From assembly GCA_963377175.1 (NCBI GenBank), contig CAUJNA010001246.1:1-64000 (forward strand): 64,000 nucleotides of DNA, given 5' to 3'. Position numbers and translations under genes: made by a program. Below, in pieces: positions 20,449-31,853 of the stretch. Below the pieces are notes generated by a model, which had not been told where the DNA came from, searched no databases, and was given only the letters and a program-made list of their open reading frames with translations. The first letter of the stretch is position 1, and the number at the start of each line of letters is the position of its first letter. The stretch is from Effrenium voratum. Lineage: Eukaryota > Sar > Dinophyceae > Suessiales > Symbiodiniaceae.

Positions 20449-20622
20449 CTGTGGATGGTTGCGAAATCCATGTCGCACCACGAAATGAAACCATGGTTTG
20501 AAACCATAACCGTTGTTGCTACTTACGTTGGGAAATCGAATTATTCCATTCAATTTCTGAACGGTGCGACATGGCTATGGGTAATCCCGGACCCGTGAAC
20601 ATGATTTCACAACCATCCGCAG
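20449..20622 (-). mobile_element. Family B MITE, copy B4
   Basis: Both termini carry the GGATGGTTGYGAAAT variant; preceded by TA. Adjoins the exon at 20718-20612. Confidence 0.65.
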
Positions 20623-20718
20623 TCTGTCCGCGGCTGCACTTTCCGCCAATGCCTCCCACTGTCCGGCCCAGGCGCCAGGCGGCGGCGAATCCAGGTGAGA
20701 CCCTTCGGACCCTTGGGC
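20612..20718 (-). CDS. Exon of unknown gene, running into a family B element
   Basis: Acceptor GCGCCAG, frame HLDSPPPGAWAGQWEALAES then AAADRLRM. Coding appears to continue to the edge of family B copy B4, whose terminus reads GGATG|GTTGTG and could itself be the donor. Confidence 0.45.
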
Positions 20719-20926
20719 CTGGCGCGACGCGACTCAGTGACTGCGCGCACATGTCCGATCCGGGGACCGAGCGACCTGGAAGGCGAGCTCTGAGAACAGC
20801 AACAGATCTTCCTCACTGGACACCCGCCGGTTTTTCCGGGGCATCTGCATCTGCAAGGGATCGTCTTGGCTTGCGACGGAAGTAGCAACATGTGGGTCAC
20901 TCCGCCAAACCTCGCTCGCAACAAGT

Positions 20927-21067
20927 GAGTCACAATCAAAACCCGGTATAAAAATGGTCTACCCAGAACCATGTACAGAATTAATAAGGCGGATATCTGC
21001 AGCTATTTCTGGCTGGGATTCTCCCTTACTAACCTTCGTCTACCCGTTTTTTTTGCGCACGTGGCTC
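20927..21067 (+). mobile_element. Family A MITE, copy A6
   Basis: Full-length. Perfect duplication AAGT, so the left junction reads AAGTGAGTCAC, a good donor match. Confidence 0.75.
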
Positions 21068-21094
21068 AAGTGGCCGTAGCGAAACACTCAGTGT

Positions 21095-21182
21095 CACCAA
21101 GCGCACGCCGAACCGCGAAAGCCACCTGGGCCAACCTCGAGCGCGAGCTACGAGCCTCGTCACAGCGGAGCTCGGCGATGGC
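21095..21182 (-). CDS. Exon of unknown gene
   Basis: Acceptor TCGCCAG, frame AIAELRCDEARSSRSRLAQV then AFAVRRALGDTE. The downstream edge lies close to family A copy A6. The donor is not certain. Confidence 0.4.
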
Positions 21183-21610
21183 CTGGCGACAAGGGACTCG
21201 GAGACACGGAGACACGGGTCGTGTGCCGATGTTTTCCCCGTCAGGACTCAAAACAAAAGATCGGAAGGCCTTGGCTTCCAACGAAACGTTCCCAGGACTC
21301 AAAACAACAAAAGATCTTGAGGCCACTTTCCTCAACGAAACGTTCCCGAGTCAAACTTTGTGGCCACAAGTGCCGAAACCCCCGAAGCCCGCTCCGCTCC
21401 GAGATCATTACGGAACTTTGAAAGGACACCGAATATGCCTGGTGTTACCTACTGACTGGGGTACTCCAAGGGAAACAGAGCACTAGGAATCAGAGAAAGG
21501 GGCCCTTGCCCCGCATGCGCGACAAAGATGGAACGAGCCCGACTTCCTTCAACCCTCTCAAAAAAAAAACCAAAACGGCTGGGTCCTCTTGAAAATGACC
21601 GACCTCCCAC

Positions 21611-21717
21611 CGCCCCTCCCGCCCATCCTTCACCGCCCCTCCCACCGCCTGCTCTTTGGAGGCCTCCAGGTGGCTGTCCAGCGCCGCGCGGCTCTCGAAG
21701 TCCGTCTCCTGCTCCAC
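21611..21717 (-). CDS. Exon of unknown gene
   Basis: Acceptor TGGCCAG, frame VEQETDFESRAALDSHLEAS then KEQAVGGAVKDGREG, donor GTGGGA. Charged and probably helical; excellent GC3. Confidence 0.55.
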
Positions 21718-21781
21718 CTGGCCACGGAGCAATTGGCTCGGCCAATGGCATCCCCTCGGCCTCGGCCCTGCGGAGGGTTGC

Positions 21782-21917
21782 GACGTCCATAAACCGCACC
21801 ACTTCGAACCCGCGCGGCAACCATAAAACGTTTGGTATTTACGGGGGGGGGGTCATATCAGACACCAGGGTGTCTGAACGGTGGTGCGGTTTATGGGTAT
21901 TTCGCAACCATCCACAG
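21782..21917 (-). mobile_element. Family B MITE, copy B5
   Basis: Left terminus shortened; right terminus CGCAACCATCCACAG. Confidence 0.6.
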
Positions 21918-22006
21918 TCTTGGGCATGGCAGTCTGAGGGAACCTTCGAGGAACCCATCCTGAAGTCCAAGGACTTACATAAGACCTGTGGAATTGATTC
22001 ACATAT

Positions 22007-22110
22007 GGAAATCTGTGGCTCAAATAACCGGAATTCCAAAATGAAACCCTGTGGAAACATGGGTCGCAGGTTTGGTAACCCCTCCGATCGTTTAATTTTG
22101 AGCCACACCC
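22007..22110 (-). mobile_element. Family D/E MITE, copy E1
   Basis: GGCTC-type termini; perfect duplication ATAT. Confidence 0.7.
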
Positions 22111-23314
22111 ATATGGAACCGGAGAGATAGGTTTGTTGAGTTGAATTTGCGAACATCGAAGATTCGCTCCCAAATGAGTAGTTTGGGTTCCTATTGAAAA
22201 CAAAAAGGAACCCTCGAGATCTGACGCCTATGTCCCCGCAGAGTCGCCTGCCAGGCGCGATCCAGGCAGCGCCTGGATCGATTTTTTCCAGACCGACGTA
22301 GGCCGAGTCGAGGGAATGAATTCGTTGCCGTCCGGGAGTACGCCAAGCCAGCAAGTGCGCTTACACCAAAAACACCCCCAGTGCTTGCGGCGAAAACTCG
22401 CTTCCTCAGACGGGAAAGCAACTGGCACTGAGCTTTGTCTGTGCCGGCATGTCACACTGTGGCTTGAAGCCGCAATCAGAACCTAGTCTTCAAACCTGCA
22501 CCACGCAGTTGCAACGCCAAACAAAGCAGAAAGAGGCACTTTCTCCTTTAGAATCTCTGTTTGCATTCCCCCCGTTTTGTGAGTGCAAAGACAAGCATCA
22601 TTGTCATTGTCGAAGCCCGATTCAAACTTGCCGACCTGCTAAGTCGGACTTCAAAAGTCAAAGTTCCCAGTTCCAACACGTGCCCTCACGTGTCCCCATT
22701 TGCGCGCTTGCAACATTCCCGGCTGCCCCCACTGTCTGTCCCCGTGCACCCGCACCTCCGCCGAGGCCCTAGGCAGCCAAGTCGGCAAGCCGAAAAACAC
22801 GGGACAAGAGGCACCTTAGCAAAAATTCATTGGCAGACATCGGGGTCCAGGCGTAGAGCCCTCCTGAAACACAAATTGTTCGTTGCTTCCCGCCGAAACA
22901 TCTTGCCCCAATCTGCTTCCCTGTCCCTTCACCAGGCGAGCCTGCGTCGCCCGGGTCCACCTCAGAGCGAGTTGCAGGGACCAGAATCGCAGTTGCCGCC
23001 CCTCACGCTCTTGCGCATGCGCAACCAATCCCAGGAAAATTCAGTCAGCCATGCCCCAAAGGAACCGGGGTTTATCCATGGCCAGGGGCCAGGGTCATCT
23101 TTCCCAAACCGCGCGAGAGCGCTCTTTCCTACTCAGCCCAGTGGCCATGGGCTCCAAATGACGCCCACGCGCTCGCTCTCTCTTTTCTCCGAACACTCAC
23201 GGCTCCACGCGCTGGTAACTCGCTGTGATGGAGCCATCCTGGCCGACATCCATGGTACCGGATGGATCCGAGATGATCCGGCCGCAAAGCTCAAAAAGGA
23301 ACGCCACGGCACTT

Positions 23315-23416
23315 GGCTGTGGCTCTAAAATCCGGTACCAAAATGGAACCCTGGTAAGTGGAAACATGGACCAAAACCTGCGGTTTGCCCCTCCTGGTTA
23401 ATTTTGAGCCACACCC
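23315..23416 (-). mobile_element. Family D MITE, copy D2
   Basis: Perfect duplication ACTT; ends TTTTGAGCCACACCC. Confidence 0.75.
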
Positions 23417-23443
23417 ACTTTTGTGAGGCTCCTTGTACTTCAC

Positions 23444-23545
23444 GGAAAAGCCGCCCGCGCCTTGTTGGGCCCCTTCACGGACCAGTTCCACTCGAAGCTC
23501 CGCGGCGACACGGCCTGCAGGTGCCCGCCTGAGTCGCGGGGCCGG
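23444..23545 (-). CDS. Exon of unknown gene between two family D elements
   Basis: 34 codons, acceptor CGAACAG, donor GTGAAG. The frame with the best GC3 includes HLQAVSPRSFEWNWSVKGPN. It is bracketed by family D copies D3 (upstream) and D2 (downstream), so both adjoining introns contain a D element at the exon edge. Confidence 0.5.
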
Positions 23546-23589
23546 CTGTTCGATGATTTGAGTTGCGGCCAGCCCAAGGTAGAAGATGT

Positions 23590-23692
23590 GGCTGTGGGTC
23601 AAAATTAGACCACCAGGAATTGGACCGCAGCTTTTAGTCCATGTTTACGCTTGCCAGGTTCCATTTTGGGTACCTATTTTTGACCCACAGCC
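23590..23692 (+). mobile_element. Family D MITE, copy D3
   Basis: Near-consensus copy, perfect duplication ATGT. On the minus strand its end reads GACCCACAGCC, an acceptor-like edge. Confidence 0.8.
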
Positions 23693-24239
23693 ATGTGTGT
23701 GTATAGGGTGCACTAAGAGTGTCCAGCGAGCATGAACAAGTTCAAGCCCTGATGATGTGTGGATCCAGTGATCCTGATGCTGCATCAATGCTTTGAGTTC
23801 TCTCCTGCACGTGGTGAGAAAAGTGCAGAAGTACAGGGAGTATTTTTAGAGTACTCAACCCCAGTCTGCGATGTTTCTCATTGGTTCTCCAGCCAACTGA
23901 ACTGAACTTCTCCTTCCCGCCTGCACAAGGTGAGCAACAAGCACACTGACACGTCCGGCCGCTCCGCTTGGGACGTGGCCCTAGTTCTTGGCTGCCCGAC
24001 TGTACAGATCGTCCACGCAGAGGTGGTTGAAGGTGGCAGCAGCACCTCGATGGCCCCTTCAGCTTGAGGGCACCCCACTTCGCAACTTGGGTGATTCATG
24101 CTTTCGGGCAGCCGCAAGCAACAGCTGCACACCAAACAGAGCTCCCTATATCTCCCCCCCCAAAAAAAAACATCACCCCCGCCAAGAGACGCTCACCTTT
24201 GGGCCAAAACAGGTTATGTTGAGAACCAACAAAGTCAAA

Positions 24240-24292
24240 ATGTATATATATATATATATGTATTAATATATATATATATATTATTCGTATTA
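24240..24292. repeat. AT dinucleotide repeat
   Basis: TATATA runs in two blocks. Similar AT runs occur at 1798-1822, 3400-3442 and 44660-44687. Confidence 0.85.
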
Positions 24293-24373
24293 TTGTTAAT
24301 TATTTGGGGGAAAAAATCGGGAGCCACCCCCCGACCCCACCGACCCCCCATGCCCTGCCTCCGGGACCCGCAC

Positions 24374-24464
24374 CGGCGCCCTCTTCGAAGGGTAAAGGCA
24401 CGAAGAAGGAGGTGTGCACCGGCAGCTCGGGCAGCAGCGAGGCCAGGTGCTTCTTCGTGGGATC
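24374..24464 (-). CDS. Exon of unknown gene
   Basis: Acceptor CTCCCAG, frame DPTKKHLASLLPELPVHTSF then FVPLPFEEGAG, donor GTGCGG. Excellent GC3. Confidence 0.55.
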
Positions 24465-24482
24465 CTGGGAGAAGCTCGCTCG

Positions 24483-24547
24483 CCGCAAGCGCGGCGCTTG
24501 CGGCAAGCGCCGCGCTTGCGGCAAGCGCCGCGCTTGCGGCAAGCGCG
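24483..24547. repeat. 18-bp GC-rich tandem palindrome
   Basis: GCTTGCGGCAAGCGCCGC repeated three times; each unit can pair with itself. Lies just upstream of the exon at 24464. Confidence 0.75.
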
Positions 24548-24613
24548 GCTGAAGAACTGACAACTTCTCGGTTGGAGCTGTGGGGAGCTCCTCGTTCGTT
24601 TGGCTTCGGGGAA

Positions 24614-24679
24614 CAGCCCAAACCGCCAAACCACCAAACCACCAAACCACCAAGCCACCAAACCACCAAACCCCAAAAC
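24614..24679. repeat. CCACCAAA tandem repeat
   Basis: Eight-bp unit repeated about seven times. Confidence 0.8.
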
Positions 24680-25167
24680 CCCTCGAAGGCATTCTCATTC
24701 CAGGCCTACGCGAAGAAAGAGCCGCAACTGAGGCCCCGGCATCCACGAAATAGACCTGGCAAGAAAAGGCCACGGTCTGAGAATTTCACGTGGCATGTGA
24801 CGGCGGGTTTTTGGAATTGCGCAGTCGATGAGTTCGACATAAACTCATCACTCGGTGGTTTTTCCTGTGAGAGGAAACGGGAGCCCCATGTGGAGGGAGC
24901 AAAAGCGAGCAGGAAAAGCACAAGGACAAAGAATAGGAGGCAAGCTGCAAATATGGCAGCAAAAGCATCGAACAGCCATCAAGAACATAACACTTTTCAA
25001 GTTCTGAAGCAGCCTTTCACAAAGCCCCGCGGCCGTATGAATTTTGTTTGCTCTATGACCCACCTCTTCTCCCCTCCATGGTGAAAACAAAGCAGACTCA
25101 ACTTGAGGCTGCGCGAGTCTTCAATGCGGTTGATCACAGCTGTAGTGCCAGAGACAAATCCCGCTGT

Positions 25168-25281
25168 GGTGGTCAAAACTGGGGTAGGTGAATTCACCAC
25201 CCATCTTAGAACCTATTTTAGTGGGGATTGGGATGTTCAATTGGGATGTTCACTGGGGGTACGGGATGTTGACCCATGGCC
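25168..25281 (-). mobile_element. Family C MITE, copy C2
   Basis: Inverted orientation; GGTGAATTCACC core intact; ends GACCCATGGCC. Confidence 0.7.
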
Positions 25282-25784
25282 ACATCTTCCTCCAAGGATG
25301 CGAATGCACTTGAGCGCTCCTCGCAACTGCCCAAGAAAACGCCGGATCTTGATGATATACGAAAAACCATGACCCCCTCGCGCGGTTGGCACCAAAAACA
25401 CCCCGTACACTGGATAGGTGTTCAACTAGGTAACGAAGTTCAACCCAAAAAAGAAACGGTCTCGAGAGTAATTCATGTCCTCCCCCCTCCCTATCTCCCA
25501 TGCCTCCACGGGCCATTTGCTGGTGTTGAAGCAGTAGAGGCGATAAGCCTCGCACATGCCATGGCCATCTGCCCCCCCTAACATGTCTTGTTATTTAACG
25601 GTCTAGCTTTGACAGCTGGCTTTCTACTTTATTCGATCGCGGCTCAGCATGCCACGACGTGAGCCGCTTGCAACAAAGTGTTCCCCCTGAGTCTCATGCA
25701 GGGTAGGCCCAAAACATCCAGCGACCCGAAGTTGGAACGGCCAGCTTCGGAACCTCCGCCCATTCTGCCGATCTCCTCCCTCAC

Positions 25785-25875
25785 CTGAAGCCCCATCCTC
25801 TGGTCCGGATGCGCGCCTCTACCGGCCGGGGAAGCCCCTCCAGTTGCATGTCACCCCGCTCCTCGTACATGAGCA
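25785..25875 (-). CDS. Exon of unknown gene
   Basis: Acceptor CCAACAG, frame VLMYEERGDMQLEGLPRPVE then ARIRTRGWGFR, donor GTGAGG. Confidence 0.5.
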
Positions 25876-26498
25876 CCTGTTGGCATCTCGGCGGACTCGT
25901 CTGCAATGGGCGACAGACCATCCCTTGTGGCTTCCTTGAAGGGAATTTCTGGGTTGATTCCCACATTGCCTACTGAGCACCAGCAAGTTTGCTGAAACAG
26001 TTTGCTGAACGTCTGAAAGAAACAAACGAGTCGCGGTCTGGGGAGAAGCGTCTTTGTGGGGGGGGAGGTGTGGTTTGAGCTAGAGTCAAAGCCCGAGTAC
26101 GTTAAGGTTCCATTGAAGTGCTTGTCTTTTTTGACTTGCCTTCTAGCTGACAACTGCCTCCCGAGGTCCGCTGATAAACTCCGCTCATTGTTGTTCTTTG
26201 TTGTCTTGTTTTGCAATTGCCTTGGAGCTTCCACACATTGAATACGTCCGGCTCCGAAATCTCTTTCATTGCCAGCCTTAACCGAAGAATTGCTTGGCCC
26301 GTTTGAATCTTAGGTCCTCTGAACCACTTTTGCCCCAGTGACACATTTGTGCCTTTCTTGGAGGGGCTTTCGGCTGTGAGAATGTCTAGCCAGTTACGGA
26401 GACGCCTGAATCAGGCACCGAAAGCTTCTGGAAGCACTCGGGTTGCTCTGGCCCCCTTGACATCAGCCGTTCCTTCCGGTGTCCTCTTGCCGAAAAAC

Positions 26499-26569
26499 CT
26501 GGGCGCCCCCGACACCGCTCAGCGGCGTCTCCGTGAAGGTGGCGAAGCCCTGCAACTCCCCGCGGCCGC
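26499..26569 (-). CDS. Exon of unknown gene
   Basis: Acceptor CTCGAG, frame RGELQGFATFTETPLSGVGG, donor GTTTTT. High GC3. Family G element lies just upstream. Confidence 0.45.
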
Positions 26570-26658
26570 CTCGAGCGAGTCGAAAGGCCGGCGGACAGAC
26601 AGGGACCGGGCTCGAATCGGGGACCAAACCTCTTCGGGGCCGTAGACTTTTACCAGTA

Positions 26659-26759
26659 CCCTCCCACCAGCTAACATGAAAGTGCACAGACCCCTGCAGA
26701 AAGACTACTTTCCTCTTGGAAAGGGCCTGTTTGCACTTCCATATTAGTTGGTGGGAGGG
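26659..26759. mobile_element. Family G palindromic element
   Basis: Termini CCCTCCCACCAGCTAA and TTAGTTGGTGGGAGGG, flanked by TA on both sides. A possible fragment (CCCTACCACCGGCTAACATG) lies at 32379-32398. Confidence 0.65.
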
Positions 26760-27047
26760 TATCAATTTACGTTGGCTTGAAACCACGGAAAACAGACAGG
26801 TGTTGGAACTTTGGTGTTGGAACTCTGGTGTTAGAGGAGCTTGAGTTGGCGTTGGAACCTGTTACAAACGTGAAATCCGTTTCGCAGCGTTTCAGAAACC
26901 CTGGCTTCTGCTTCTGTTGTAAAAAGAAGAAGATAAAGGAAAAAAAACAGGAAAAAAAAAAGGAGGAACAAAAAAGCTGTATGGCTTCCCCCGAATGGAA
27001 GCGACCATAACAAGCGTTGTGGTTTCCCTCGGATGAGAAACAAAGAC

Positions 27048-27147
27048 CTCAAAAGCGGCCCAAGCGCCCCGAGCGCCGGCCGCGCCTCCGCGGCGGTAGT
27101 CGAAGCTCTTGGTCACTGCCCAGCGGCCCAAGAGGTAGCCTCGGCCG
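27048..27147 (-). CDS. Exon of unknown gene
   Basis: Acceptor GCGCCCAG, frame GRGYLLGRWAVTKSFDYRRG then GAAGARGAWAAFE, donor GTCTTT. Excellent GC3. Confidence 0.5.
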
Positions 27148-27527
27148 CTGGGCGCGCGGGAAGAAGAAAAAGAAAACGCCCACGGAGATCTCCGTGGGCC
27201 TGTCCGGGTGGGCAATCTGTTGGTGACACCTGCACCACACCTCAGCTTCTTCAGCTTGGAGGTTTGGCCGTTAAGGAGGGAGAACCTGAACCCCTGGCCA
27301 GGTTCAGAAGAGATAGCGAGCCGTCCGGCGCATGAAATGGCGACCCTGCCAAGCCGGTTTCGAGACAGGCACAGAAAGATCGACAGAAAACCGAACCCCC
27401 CCAACCCGCTGAAATATGTTAAGAGAAAGCCAACAAGGGCCACCTTCGATCCCGTCTGCCAGGTCGCTCCGCACCGCCTCGCCATTGGCCAACCGCAGCA
27501 CTCCAGCCATGGGACATGGAGCCAAAT

Positions 27528-27610
27528 GAATCACAATCCAAACCTGGTAGTAAAAAATGATTGTAATCCCTTTTTTATGTAAAGAACCACCCGTGTCTTG
27601 AGTATGGCTC
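27528..27610 (+). mobile_element. Family A MITE, copy A7, deleted
   Basis: Central part lost; flanks aaat/aaac. Confidence 0.6.
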
Positions 27611-28125
27611 AAACGGTGCTTCCCAAATGCTCCATGATGGCTTGTGTTTCAACCGAAAGTCTTCGGCTCTACCTGATGGCTTAAGGCTTGCACCATGCCA
27701 TACCCTCAAATGGAACGAATAGGGGCCCTGCATCAGGGGCATCTTCATGTGCTAAAGCTGAGATAGCTCAAAGCTGCGGCACGAGCGGGCAAGGGCAACT
27801 GGGCATCAGCTTGGGCCGAAGGCAGAACTCTGCTCCTTCAAAAGCAAAACTAGGTAACATGAAACAATCTGATGTGTGCTGGGGATCCATGATGGAGCCG
27901 TCAGCAAGCAGAGAAGTACCCCACAACCTTACCACTTTTGTCTCAACGCTCCATGTTGAAAGGTGGTGCTACAAGATTGCAGCTTTCACATGGTTCTGGC
28001 GTTCTTCTGAGGTCACGTACTATTAGGTCTGTTGATCTCCAGGCGCCGAATGCCATGTACTGGCCTTCGCCTTTGCTTTGTCAAAGTCATCAAGGGGGGG
28101 GGGCGTCAAGGCAGCATTTGCGTCG

Positions 28126-28187
28126 TACTCAAAACCCGCTTTAAACAAAAAAAGGATCGAGTCTACCCAGAACCATGCTTCAAGAAC
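28126..28187 (+). mobile_element. Family A fragment, copy A8
   Basis: Left part only, with the CTACCCAGAACCATGCTTCA block. Confidence 0.55.
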
Positions 28188-28235
28188 CCCCTTCAGGGCC
28201 CAAATCTCCGCACCCATGGCAATTGGATTGTCCCA

Positions 28236-28310
28236 TTACTCCAATGTCCCAAAGTCGTCTGCCGCGTCGCCGACCTTTGCCCAGAGATGTGCCGATTGGG
28301 GCCCCGACAT
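28236..28310 (-). CDS. Weak exon-like island
   Basis: Acceptor CCACAG, frame MSGPQSAHLWAKVGDAADDF. A second frame is nearly as plausible. Confidence 0.25.
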   Translation of the reverse strand: MSGPQSAHLWAKVGDAADDFGTLE

Positions 28311-28757
28311 CCGCCTGTGGTGGGCCATGGGGGCAAACGCCCCGGGGAAAAGCAGCGTGGCAAACACGGTGAGGGAGAATCGGCATGGGAAGTGGCAGGA
28401 ATTGGAAGGAAGTGGAAGCATGCTCAGTCAATCAATGAGGGCAGATTAGAACATCTTGGCATAGCTTCAATGCACCACTCTGGGCACATCACTGGTGCGC
28501 CTTGGATCTGTCAACCCAGATCGGAGCTGCCACACTCAAAAAAGGAAATGGATTGCAGTCCCCCGCCTTTTCCAACATGCACGTGCTCCTTCAGATTCAG
28601 TTTTTCAGCTTGTCCCCGATGGCCGCACCAGGACAACCGAAACCAGCGCTGGGAAAGAAAGCAGCTGTTTGGAGGACCATGTTTCTTCCACCGACGCTCC
28701 CTACAAGACCTCGCAGACGCAGCTCCCTACAATCGCCAGTCCCTTGCCCCTGGCCTC

Positions 28758-28837
28758 AGGCTCTGTCACGCTCATGGCGGACTTGCCAAGCGAACTCTTG
28801 GCCGCGGTCGTCCAAAGGAACGGTGCCGAGCTTCCGT
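28758..28837. CDS. Exon-like island, strand ambiguous
   Basis: Plus: ATG then MADLPSELLAAVVQRNGAEL up to a GTGAGT donor, resembling the start of an F-box-like protein. Minus: VPLDDRGQEFAWQVRHERDR is also open. GC3 does not separate them. Confidence 0.25.
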
Positions 28838-28839
28838 GA

Positions 28840-30060
28840 GTGTTTGACATCGCGACATGCGGGGTCGGGAAATTCATGGGACACCCTTGGGTGCGGGCAG
28901 CGACGATTCCTAAAAGTACTGCGGGCGTTTTTGTTGAAGTCTTCTGCCTGCATGCTGAGAATCATATCATGCTTGAGGGTCGCGGGCCATGAGGCTTAAA
29001 GCTCGCAATCCGAAATTCACAGCATGCCGGACTTCACCGCAGTGCCTGGCCTTCCGACTGAGAAAGAAGGAAGATTCTTCCCACCCGCACGTCATGTTGG
29101 CATTTCGGCTCCAGCATCCAAGAATACAGCACCAGGTGAGAGGAGCCTGCACCACAAAAACATATGGTAGAACAAATCCCTCCGTAACTCGTGTAGCGCA
29201 CTGAACCGTGCCGATAGGCACAAGCTACGCACGGAGAGCCACCGGGATTTCCATGAAAAACCAGAACACCTTCCTCAAGCAAACTGTGCCTGCCTCAGAC
29301 AAACAGCAAACGAATCTGCGGCTAATCCTCAAGCAAACTGCCAACGAATCTGCGGCGAATCGACGAATCTGCTGCTTGGCCCGTGCCGACGCGTGGATTT
29401 TTTTTCTTCACATCATGGTCTGAAAGATGGCGGAGGCGAAGGGCAGGCGGCCCTTCGCCCTCACAAAGACCCCTTCCACGGTGACGCCCACCAAGCCTCG
29501 CGCTGGGGTTTGGGGGGAGTGAGGTGGAGGGACGGGGAGGACCTTGGGGAGTTGAGGGGAAGGGGGGGTGGAGGGGGGGTGTAGGACCTTAGGGAAATTC
29601 CGACAGACTGATCAACTGCACCACAAACTAGATTGGGTTGGGGGTGGGGGTGGGGGGGGGGGGGTTTTGTTAGTGGAATCGCCTCATTCTTTCTGCGCTT
29701 CATTAGGCCCACATGGTGGGCCGGCCCAAACACCTCTTTGTCGATCGAGGCCCGCAGAAAGGAAATCGATTTGTCTGGGTGTCTTTGTTGATGATGTGTG
29801 AGGTATATCTAGATTCAAGCACCAACTTGCTCAAAAGTTGCCACACGCAAAACAAGCTAGACCCAAGACCCCTCCTGCTTCTCTGCTTCACATGTTTGCG
29901 GAAAATGTCAACATGCTACGAACGCCACAGGCCATGCCACTTCCTGCAACCCGCCAGGGTTGCTCAACTTGAATGATCCCATCCTCATTTGATACTCAAT
30001 GACTCAATGAAAACAAATTGCCACCCCAAAAAAAAGGCCACCCCGAAACAAACATCTTAA
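28840..30060. other. No gene seen
   Basis: Contains the G-rich tract and otherwise unassigned sequence; no convincing exon. Confidence 0.4.
29480..29670 (+). repeat. G-rich tract with quadruplex potential
   Basis: Many runs of four or more G on the plus strand, including GGGGGGGTGGAGGGGGGG and a run at 29637-29665. Confidence 0.7.
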
Positions 30061-30102
30061 CCCCTCAGCCTGCGAAAATGCAAATCCAAGAACCCCCGTC
30101 AC

Positions 30103-30213
30103 CCCAGCCGCCGTGAAGCCCTCGCCGGCCCGTCCTTCCCCCACCAGCAACAGCAGGTCCGCGGCCGGCACGAAGGCCCACTCCGCCGGTGCGGCGCCCC
30201 GCTGCTGCTCCAC
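30103..30213 (-). CDS. Exon of unknown gene
   Basis: 37 codons, acceptor GAGCTCAG, donor GTGACG. The frame VEQQRGAAPAEWAFVPAADL continues LLLVGEGRAGEGFTAAG. Excellent GC3. Confidence 0.55.
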
Positions 30214-30276
30214 CTGAGCTCGCCGCTCGCCCATCGGACTGGTCGTCCCTTCCGGTCTTCGTCGGAGTTTTTATGG

Positions 30277-30396
30277 CCATGGGCTTTTCAAAACCCAAAT
30301 CGGTAATCCCAAGATCAACCAATACCACTAAAATAGGTCCTATGGCTGGTGAATTCACCTATCTTAAAATGGTACCAGTGGTTTGGACCCACAGCC
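30277..30396 (+). mobile_element. Family C MITE, copy C3
   Basis: Core and both termini present. Confidence 0.7.
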
Positions 30397-30410
30397 ACAT
30401 GTTGGATATG

Positions 30411-30513
30411 GGTCTGAGTCAAGCCAGGGGTACCTGTCGGAGATGTTTTTATTCCGAAACCCAATCAATTCGCCAGGGCTTGCCGCCATTTTGGGGTTGT
30501 GTTTGAGCCACAC
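30411..30513 (-). mobile_element. Degenerate family D/E element
   Basis: Starts about 10 nt after C3. Only the terminus TTTGAGCCACACCC and a CCATTTTGGGG block are clear. Confidence 0.4.
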
Positions 30514-30557
30514 CCATGTCACAGCTGCAAATGAGGCATCACAGAAACCCGGCTCTG

Positions 30558-30669
30558 CATAGGTGTCCTGTTGGAGGGAAGAAGGATGGATTTCCCTGGT
30601 AGATGAGTAAACCTGGAATTACCAGGGCCATCTATTATTTTGCCAAAACAACCAAAAAGGACACCTATG
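30558..30669. mobile_element. Family F MITE, copy F2
   Basis: Perfect 11-bp termini; 8-bp flanks CGGCTCTG and CGGCTCTT match 7 of 8. Confidence 0.8.
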
Positions 30670-30693
30670 CGGCTCTTTCGAAAGCTAGTTTTG

Positions 30694-30775
30694 CGGGGGC
30701 CCATCCTCGCCCCAAAATTTCCGAGGCTCGTCGGCCGCCCCACGGCTCTCCGCGCGGAAGAGCATCAGGCAGCGC
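30694..30775 (-). CDS. Exon of unknown gene
   Basis: Acceptor CGCGCAG, frame RCLMLFRAESRGAADEPRKF. The donor is probably a GC site. Family F copy F2 lies 25 nt further into the intron. Confidence 0.45.
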
Positions 30776-30988
30776 CTGCGCGGAGAGTTCTTGCCGCCCG
30801 CCACCCAGACCAACTAGAGGCAAACCTAGAAACCTACTTGGCTCTTTGGGTCAGTGGCTGGGGGGTTTTGAACTCCTGGTTGGTTTGAGTATGTTTGAGT
30901 GCAGAACCCACACTTTTGGACTGGGGAGGGGGAATTTGCAAGGGGGACTTTTTGGTGGACATCATGCTGGCCTGATTACCTTACCATG

Positions 30989-31049
30989 ATCAAAGTCACC
31001 CCCGTACGTGGTGGGTTAAAGGGAAACACCCCCATTTTGTGACTTTGAT
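30989..31049. mobile_element. Short palindromic element (family I)
   Basis: ATCAAAGTCAC and GTGACTTTGAT termini enclose arms of CCCCC and GGTGGG; only one copy noticed. Confidence 0.45.
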
Positions 31050-31346
31050 AACCGCCAGAAACCCTCAAAATAATGACGCTAGGAAACCCCCGATCACCCA
31101 AAGAGATGTCAAGTGCGACGAAGAGGAAGACAACCAAAGACTGGCAATTGGCGCCAGACTCCAGCCTGGCCAACTCGCCATCCTCACCCTCATCCTTCCT
31201 GAGGGCGGATGTAGAAAAGCCCCGGACAGATCACACGCGCAGCTTCAGCCTGGATGAACCTGCACAAATACAACCTCGTATGCTTTCCATCGGAATGCTG
31301 AGCCATCAAACTCCCCAGCCCATCCCACCCATCCCACCCATCCCAC

Positions 31347-31439
31347 CCGCCGCGCGCTGAGGCTCTCCAGGGGGTCTGCAAAGTCCCGCCACAGCGCCGC
31401 GCAGAGCTTCCGCAGCTCGGGGTCCGACCAGGGCGCCGC
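31347..31439 (-). CDS. Exon of unknown gene
   Basis: 31 codons, acceptor TGCGGCAG, donor GTGGGA. Frame AAPWSDPELRKLCAALWRDF then ADPLESLSARR, with nearly every codon ending in G or C. Confidence 0.6.
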
Positions 31440-31506
31440 CTGCCGCAACTTCCCAAGGCTCCCAAGGCCTCGCCCAAATGCGAAGGGAAGGGGCTCCGAG
31501 TCCATA

Positions 31507-31639
31507 CGGTGGATGGACGAAATCCACAAACCGCACCACTTGGAAACCATGGTTGAAACCATTGTTCATGGGTATTTACAGGGGATTCATCATTCTGGGG
31601 TTTCTTAGGTGGTGCGAAATGGATTTCGTCCATCCACAG
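31507..31639 (-). mobile_element. Family B MITE, copy B6
   Basis: Both termini near-perfect, TA on each side. Confidence 0.8.
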
Positions 31640-31853
31640 TATGTGAAGTAATGCCCATGTGGTGAAATGAGGAGAGCAGATTCCTTTTAGGGTGGCTAGT
31701 TTGATTGCTCAAAGGCAAGGCAAAATGAGTTCGCAGAGCGAAGCATCCACATTCTCCGAGACCAAGAATTCCCCGGCCAGTTTCCCACCAACAAAACGCT
31801 CAGCTTTCATGGGCCAAAGAGGTGATGTTTAAAACCACCACAAAGGGAAATAT

